Part shown: positions 57,770 through 64,000 of the stretch, piece by piece
How positions within the stretch are numbered: position 1 is the first letter of the stretch
Layout of the letters: every line of letters starts with the position of its first letter
NCBI GenBank assembly: GCA_905250025.1
Contig: CAJNOJ010000095.1
Location: 248,001 to 312,000, forward strand
Source of the DNA: Adineta ricciae
Taxonomy: Eukaryota > Rotifera > Eurotatoria > Adinetida > Adinetidae
Length of the DNA stretch: 64,000 nucleotides
Reading direction: 5' to 3'
Program-made: the position numbers and the translations under genes
Notes under the pieces: generated by a model
Told to the model about the DNA's origin: nothing
The model's database searches: none
Seen by the model: only the letters and a program-made list of their open reading frames with translations

Positions 57770-58709
57770 TTAGGTAAATGTTAAGAGATCAAATTTACTT
57801 TGAATATTCCGATGAAGTTTCTGATGCGATTTCAAATTACAATGAAGGGAAAATAATTTTCCGCATACATCACATTTGTGATCTTTTCGTCCTGAAAAGC
57901 GAAACTAAACACAGCTATTGCGTAATACTGGAAATAAGTACCTGTATGGGTTAAAAGATGGTTCTTGAGATTCGTTTGTTTAGAAAAGCCTTTCGAACAT
58001 TGACTGCAACGATATGGCCAAGTACCTTGATGGATGTGTGTATGACCACGTAGGTCACCTGGTGTGGCGAATGTCTTATCGCAATACAAACATTTATGAG
58101 GTTTTTTCTAAAATGTTCTCATTCTTCATTTGTAAGATAGGCCGGTCTGATTTGATTTACCTTTGTATGTGTCATTCGATGATAATACAGATTGGAACTT
58201 GCCGTGAAACGTTTTCCACATATCTCGCAAGAATGCGGCTTTGAAAACAACAGTTAATATACAGAAGAATGAATAAGATACGAAATATTTTACTTTTTCG
58301 CCACTATGTATTCGACAGTGAGTATTTAATGATGACGAAGTTGAAAATGCCTTGCCGCATGTTGGACATACATGAGGCTTTTCCCCTACGATAAATTTAT
58401 AGAATTTATTTGAAAAAAGAAATAAATGCGCTGAATTACCTGTATGAGTTCGTGTGTGTCGACTGAGAAGCGACGGTCGGTCGAACATTTTGCCACAGAC
58501 ATCGCATGACCAAGATTTGCGTTTACGTCGATTATTATTCAAACAGTGATCCACTGACTGAGTCTTTCAGATTATAGATGAAACGTATTTCATGAAATGA
58601 TATACTAACTTACTACTAATTCGGTTTCGATGATTTTATTTTGATTATTAGCTGATGATAGTAAATTATCGATCATAAATGCTGTCGATCGTGTCGAGAT
58701 GACTGTCAT
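57770..58709 (-). CDS. C2H2 zinc-finger transcription factor with N-terminal eh1-like motif
   Basis: At least five exons on the minus strand encode six consecutive C2H2 fingers: [89 protein letters not shown] and [17 protein letters not shown], joined by TGEKP-type linkers. Introns fall in linkers. The first exon starts [20 protein letters not shown] and contains FMIDNLL, which fits the eh1 Groucho-binding pattern F-x-I-x-x-[IL]-L, so a repressor is likely. Six fingers plus an N-terminal eh1 recalls FEZF factors, but the finger-by-finger match is not collinear, so no symbol is given. Further upstream exons cannot be excluded. Stop at 57770-57772. Confidence 0.85.
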
Positions 58710-60162
58710 ATTCGTGCTCTACTGTTCTGTCAAACGTCTGTCGATCGGTGAAGAAAATGTGATCGAGACTGATTTGAAGAATTATCTTCGATTGACTCCG
58801 ATGGAAACATTAGCCAATCATATTCCCAACAAATCTTGGGCTTATCCAATGAGAAGTTTTCTCTTCGTTGATTTTCTACATTTGTTTCCATCGCCGAAAG
58901 ATAAAGCATCCGGCACTTGATTATCAAAATGTTGTTCATTGTTCGAACAATCCGGATATGCAAAGTGATTTATGAACTTCATTCGAATGAGTTTGTCTCG
59001 AAGAAAATCATCGAGAACAGATGACGAAAAAGACAAGAATGTTATTCTGCAGTCTATTCATCGAAGAATAATGATGATGGTAATGGGACAAGTATACATT
59101 GAACGTTCCGAGAACGAATAAAGAAAGGAAAAGAACAGGAAATGTGTATAATGCTCAATGAATACAGATGATCAGTTGCACTCATTGTCCAATGTAATGA
59201 TGTTTCTTATTCGAAATCAAACGAAAAAAATCTCAATCATACAAGTGGATGTTAGTTTGTCGCGAACAATTTCCATCGTTTCTCTTTTTTCTTCCACTGC
59301 ATACATCCAAAGATGTGCGCGTCTTCTCCAACTGATTAAGTTCACAGTATAAGAATCGTACTAGTCACTGTTAAATTATCTTTTCATTCGAAATCCTTAC
59401 GTGTTAAATCAAATGTTTGTGACCTAGATGAATCGCTGCAATCGATAAAGCCTTTTCACATTCCTTTTCTCATAAATGAAAATCTTCTATCTCTTGTTCA
59501 TGTCTTAGATGTATGCATAAATATATATTTATATACATCAATCCCAATAAGTCAAAACAATCTCTTGCTTCTCTATTGACAAAACGTGTCAAACAACACT
59601 TAGGGATTATCGATAATAGAGAAGACATCTATCCTTTTCTCCTCCTGGATTAATTGTATAGAACAATACTACGAAGACTTCAATCCAAGCATGCGTAATT
59701 GTCAAGAAAAGAAACAGAGAAGAAGAAGAAGAAGAATTGAGCCTCTTGTCACACGTGCTTGTCATTCATCGAAGCAAGCAGTTATGTAACAATTGCAACA
59801 TCATCAATCAGGATGTTTAGTTGTTGTTCATCATTTCTGTTCAAGTAGAATGGTCAATTGATGATTGATAAGTAGAAAAAAAGAAGAAGAAAGAAATCCG
59901 ATGACGACGACGACAATAGATGTGAGTGACATGATATAAATGACGGCACGTTCGGCGCATCATCGAGATCCGAGAAAATGTTATCGAATAATTTTAATTG
60001 CACAACGGATTTATAGTAAAGAATTAGAAGAGAAAAAAACAAAAAAACGAACACATACACGTACAAGGAGAAGATCAGTCAGTCGAATAGTGATTGACTT
60101 TACTCAGAACAATCGATCAAACGAAGTCGACAACGACAACAACACCAACGATAGAACCGAAC
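58710..60162. other. Divergent intergenic region between two transcription-factor genes
   Basis: About 1.45 kb between the C2H2 gene (-) and the DMBX-like gene (+). Contains AT-rich stretches near 59515-59535 and a GAA run near 59717-59735. A minus-strand open frame at 58842-59036 could be an extra 5' exon of the zinc-finger gene but has no supporting motif. Confidence 0.35.
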
Positions 60163-61031
60163 ATGCATCCCTACGCTACAAACTATCCTATTCCAACAGC
60201 TTCGCTCTATCATACATCGTTCGTTCATCCGCTTATGCCTTCGGTTAATGCAAGTGTTATGCCACCGTTTCCCTTCTTTCATGGATCACCTGATCGCTTT
60301 ACTGGTAATGTTTGAAATATAAACTGTAAGTCAATTGTCTAGTTTTCATATTAGAATTTCTTTTGGATTCTCGTCATCCGCGGAAACAACGTCGATCACG
60401 TACTGCTTTTACCAGTCAGCAACTACATGCATTAGAGCGATGTTTTGTTAAAACTCACTATCCTGACGTTGTCATGAGAGAGAAACTAGCGCTCTATACA
60501 AATTTACCTGAAGCTCGTGTTCAAGTAAATAACTTCATACGTACGATCAGAATAGAACTGAACGGCATTTGTTGACTTATTTAGGTTTGGTTTAAAAATC
60601 GTCGAGCTAAGTATCGGAAAAAGCAAAAGATACTGGTTGATGCTTCGAAAAAACGATCAACAAACGTAGCTGATGTTCAAACAAGTGACGATGACGACGA
60701 CGAAGACGATGGTGATGATACTGATTCGAACTCGAAAGACAATTCAATGACAGTTACTTCGAAAAGTACAGGTATACAGAATATTACCTGCATTGCAATA
60801 TTGTATCTAGTTTTGAAATTTTACTTAGACGAAGAAGCAAAAGCAATACCAGCGTCATCTAGTTTACTGTGCCATCAATTATCACCATTGATTCGAATGT
60901 CATCATTTGCACTACATACGGAACAACACTTTAAAACAGATTCAACTATGTACAATTTGTCTATTAATGATCAACTAACAAAATGGCGTCCAAATACATT
61001 GAAATATCATATTGAAAATTTATTACAGTAA
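60163..61031 (+). CDS. DMBX: DMBX-like paired-class homeobox transcription factor
   Basis: Four exons (60163-60304, 60355-60524, 60585-60771, 60829-61031) join in frame to 233 residues. The homeodomain is [20 protein letters not shown], then [51 protein letters not shown] and [18 protein letters not shown] are the DMBX signature; WFKNRR gives Lys at position 50 (K50 class, TAATCC-type binding). The intron splitting RVQ from VWF at homeodomain position 46/47 is typical of paired-class genes. An acidic run ([11 protein letters not shown]) follows the homeodomain. I see no OAR motif at the C-terminus. Otx/Gsc are less likely. Confidence 0.9.
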
Positions 61032-63425
61032 TTTAATGTCTACATAAATAATATTCATAAACAGTAATCGTCTTTCATGAAAAGAATCAACAAAAAACTT
61101 GCGGGCAGACTAATATAATCCATTCCTATAAGAAGATGTTGGAATAAAATTTAGTCGTGAATAAGATAGATTTGAAGCGCTATCAAATTGTAGTCTCCAC
61201 AATGACCTGAGGGTCTCTTAAGACACTTACAAGATCTATTTAGTGTGCCTAATCACTTATAGAGACCGTCAAATCAGTCTCTGATATGATCTACTTTTAA
61301 AGAATAATTCAACACATTGATATTTTGATGAACAAAACAGAAGTATATCAGCATTTTATTCATCATTGGATCTTACTCGAGAAGTTGTTATAAGATATAA
61401 TATCCATATGCATCTAAGAAAACTTTTTTCAACTCCAGACTTATAGGTTAAATTCAGAGTACAATTCACAATCATCTTTTCTTCGATAAATCGATTTCGC
61501 TGAACAACGAAGAATACATTCCCTCTGTTCATTACTCGACAAATTCCTAAAATATCGTCCTTCACAAATTTGATCAAAATATGAATAATTTCCGACTGCC
61601 ACAGACTACCATTAAATCTCCACATGTATCCTTGAAGTTCGATGGACATAGGCATGGAAAAACGCTTGAACATCCAAATACGTTCTCACATAAAAGACTA
61701 GCCTCATTTATAACCATAATTCATTTACACTCGAATTGAATGCATTATTTTCATAAATGTGTCAGACCGTCAAGAGTTGTATCATCATATCACCCGTATA
61801 GCATAACATTTCATATAATAGCAATAAACGTAGAAATTCATTTCTCCGCTATGTGTTAGAAGCAAAGTGAAGCGCATAATTATAATGGTTGGAAACTGTC
61901 TACGCCTATAACGAACTAGACGTTTTAATTAGATATTGTATGAATTCATTTCGTTTATCCAAACATCGATCCTGATTTGCTTCGTTGTAATTTATTCATC
62001 TCTGCGTATATACATATGTACTTCTCGAAATTGATGTTGTTGTTTTTCTAATTTGAACGATAGATTTTAATTAGCAATGACTTTTTCTACATATTGGGGA
62101 CAACAAAATTCCTTATGATAACATGAAAGTGTAGATACAAAAGAAAGGAAAGGTTTTATCAATAACAGCACGGCATACGATCAAAAAGATAGACGTGAGA
62201 TGGCCTCGAGTCAAATATGTATGTACTAATTTGAAAAACAAACCGTTCTTCCTTAGTCCATCACAGTTGTGTATTGTTCAGAAAATTGAACCACTTACTT
62301 CGCTTCGAGTTGTTGTTTCTATACTCGATTTCGAAATGCACTGGTTCGTCGACGAATAAGTGACGAGGATGCTCTCTATTTGCTTTTCGATGATGAGAAG
62401 AGAATGGATGAAAGACGAAGTATGTAAACACACCTGTCAAACGATTGAAACTAAGACGAAGAATGATTCGAGTTGAACTCGTTGATATTCTCTGTCACCC
62501 ATTCGCACCTTCTCTATGAATGATCAATTTCATTTTGATCAGTTTTAATGATAGGATCGAAACGAAGACACAAAAATGCGCAGGCGATTCGAACCATGGG
62601 AAAATAAAGATAATGGGATGCGAAGGCTATGATTAACTCTTTGTAATAAAGTGTGATGAACATTATCGGAGAGAACATTTCATTGAAATCAAGAGTTGTT
62701 TCTCACAGTCGTAACGGTTATTCGTTTTCTTTGAGTCGATCAAAGAATGTGTCAACAGATCGCTTGACTGATCACCGATCTAAGACAAGATCTCAATCAC
62801 ATAAGGTGACAATCATCACTTTGTTTGTGTTGTAACAGTCGGATTGTTCAAAGTCTATTGTTTTCTCCACATACGTTTGTAATCAAATTAGAATGTTGAA
62901 AAAAAATGGTCTTAACACATCAAAACAGAAATGCGAAAGAAAAGAACGAACGTCTATATATTATTGAACTTTCATATTTTTATTGATTCACCTTTGGTCA
63001 ACAATGTATAGGATAACTCTTCTTTGTTAAGTCAACATCATTTGAATACAAATGTATCTATTTAGCATAAACAAATATGAAATCGTAACAGGCAAATAGA
63101 CGGTTCATTGTTTGGATGAACAACACGATGACGACGAACTCTAACACGTTGTGAAGAGAATTTCAATCAGAAAAACATTTCATACCAGGTGTATGAGATG
63201 ATTATCTAACCGAAGTGTTTATGTTCGAAGAAGATTGATTGTCGTTTCGTTCCGCCTCTTTCTCTCTTGCTCGTTTCCATTTCATTACACCTGTACGTTA
63301 TGTCATCCGAAGTATTATTGAAGAATCATTGAAAAAAAATTTTTATATACATAAATGTGTACTAAATAAATAGGCTTTAGTCAATGACAACGAGCTCGAA
63401 TTTCACATGAGCATGTGTAAATTGA
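61032..63425. other. Large non-coding interval
   Basis: About 2.4 kb between the DMBX-like 3' end and the ID-like 3' end. The frames present lack convincing gene structure; one short cysteine-rich minus-strand stretch near 61450-61610 is discussed separately. May hold 3'UTRs and cis-regulatory DNA. Confidence 0.3.
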
Positions 63426-63779
63426 TCAGTCGGTGTTGGAGATGTCCTGTAGTAATGATGAATCAGTTGACATATCGGATAATGATGTTCGACCTGAAAC
63501 GAAACCGATGGAAAAAAAAATATATATATATTGGCACGAGAGAAGCATTTTTTCGAATTTTGTACCTGACAGAGACGTGTCCACTTGAAATCGATCGATT
63601 AATTGATCTTCTAATTGTCGAATATATCGAATTGTTTCCAGTACGATTTCGATCGGCGTTGATGTTGGTTTCTGTTTCAATGTTGGTAGAATCGATTTTA
63701 ATTTCTTCAGTTCAATTTTGGTTAGACTTGGCTTATTGTTTTTTGTCGATCCCATTCTTGAAGACGGATTTCGAGTCAT
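63426..63779 (-). CDS. ID: ID/extramacrochaetae-like HLH protein
   Basis: Two exons (63566-63779 and 63426-63493; intron 63494-63565) encode 93 residues. The HLH is LTKIELKKLKSILPTLKQKP, then TSTPIEIVLETIRYIRQLED; helix 1, loop and helix 2 match the ID/Emc pattern (LKxLVPTxPxxxxxxxxEIxxxxIxYIxxLQ). No basic DNA-binding region precedes it, only TRNPSSRMGSTKNNKPS, so the protein should sequester bHLH partners instead of binding DNA. The second exon gives a Ser/Asp-rich tail ending DISNTD. Without splicing the frame would read into intron sequence, so the intron is well supported. Confidence 0.82.
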   Translation of the reverse strand: MTRNPSSRMGSTKNNKPSLTKIELKKLKSILPTLKQKPTSTPIEIVLETIRYIRQLEDQLIDRFQVDTSLSGTKFEKMLLSCQYIYIFFSIGFVSGRTSLSDMSTDSSLLQDISNTD

Positions 63780-63841
63780 TTCTACCGGTATAGCAAGAAG
63801 AGTACGTGTGCGCTGAATGTCGATAGATGTGTCTACTCAGG

Positions 63842-63855
63842 TATATATATATATG
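63842..63855 (-). promoter_or_regulatory. TATA-like element upstream of the ID-like gene
   Basis: An AT alternation (TATATATATATA) about 63-76 bp upstream of the ID-like start; candidate TATA box, but such dinucleotide runs are common here. Confidence 0.3.
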
Positions 63856-64000
63856 TGGACTGACAGATTCGATCATTAGAGAGAGAGGTGAGTGCGAAGA
63901 AAGAAAAAGAACGAAAAAAAAAATGGAGCAGGTCGATGACGATTGGTTCGTTCGTCGCATTGCACACTGTGTATCAACGAGATATGAATAAAGCGAAAGA

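Noticed and set aside
58842-59036. Possible extra 5' exon of the zinc-finger gene
   Set aside because: Stops before a usable donor that would join the known first exon in frame; no motif supports it.
61356-61673. Minus-strand 105-codon open frame
   Set aside because: No signal peptide, domain or splice partner; an overlapping frame shows a better cysteine pattern, so at most one could be real and neither is supported.
1-64000. Spliced-leader RNA gene, tRNA, rRNA or CRISPR array
   Set aside because: I looked for a leader-like sequence ending in a donor and for tRNA or array structure and saw none convincing; a covariance-model scan would be needed to exclude tRNAs.

Overview
The window looks like nuclear DNA of a small-genome metazoan, most likely a bdelloid rotifer (Adineta/Rotaria type). 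The evidence is AT-rich sequence, genes packed a few hundred bases apart, many GT-AG introns of only about 45-95 bp, animal-specific genes (FoxB, a DMBX-type homeobox, an ID-like HLH, STRIP, DENND1, TEX2), and an alpha-L-rhamnosidase of bacterial/fungal type that carries host introns. Species assignment is inference; most gene calls rest on recognisable protein motifs and on splice junctions that restore the reading frame.

Layout. 1-3075 (-): copper P-type ATPase, cut by the window edge. It is divergent from a (+) cluster VPS41 - PDCD2L - ALG5 (3219-10236), in which ALG5 starts 37 bp after PDCD2L stops, directly after a splice acceptor. 10962-13385 (+): histidine-decarboxylase-like enzyme. 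14098-17781 (-): two intronless, paralogous orphan membrane proteins. 18884-19621 (+): NMNAT-like nucleotidylyltransferase, convergent with TEX2 (19776-22902, -). 24418-24933 (+): EF-hand protein. 25941-27536 (+): hnRNP K, followed by the GH78 rhamnosidase (27820-31022, +). 31251-32463 (-): serine/threonine-rich membrane glycoprotein. 33203-33679 (-) TMEM203-like, divergent from STRIP (33822-37366, +).

38409-44488 (+): tandem family of membrane-anchored proteins with a mucin-like linker and a Hint/Hog domain of the Hedgehog autoprocessing type. Three partial copies are present and two single-N assembly joins break the array. This is the most unusual system in the window.

45344-46652 (+) FoxB; 47299-47902 (-) mitochondrial ribosomal protein L23; 48872-57538 (+) DENND1 - RUN-domain (RUSC-like) protein - UBA/PTH2 protein; 57770-58709 (-) six-finger C2H2 factor; 60163-61031 (+) DMBX-like homeobox; 63426-63779 (-) ID-like HLH.

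Themes. Several genes act in endomembrane traffic (VPS41, DENND1, RUSC-like, TEX2). Four developmental transcription regulators lie between 45 kb and 64 kb; three of them are flanked by larger non-coding stretches, and FoxB has a long intron. Splice acceptors abut or nearly abut several start codons, which fits spliced-leader trans-splicing or 5'UTR introns.
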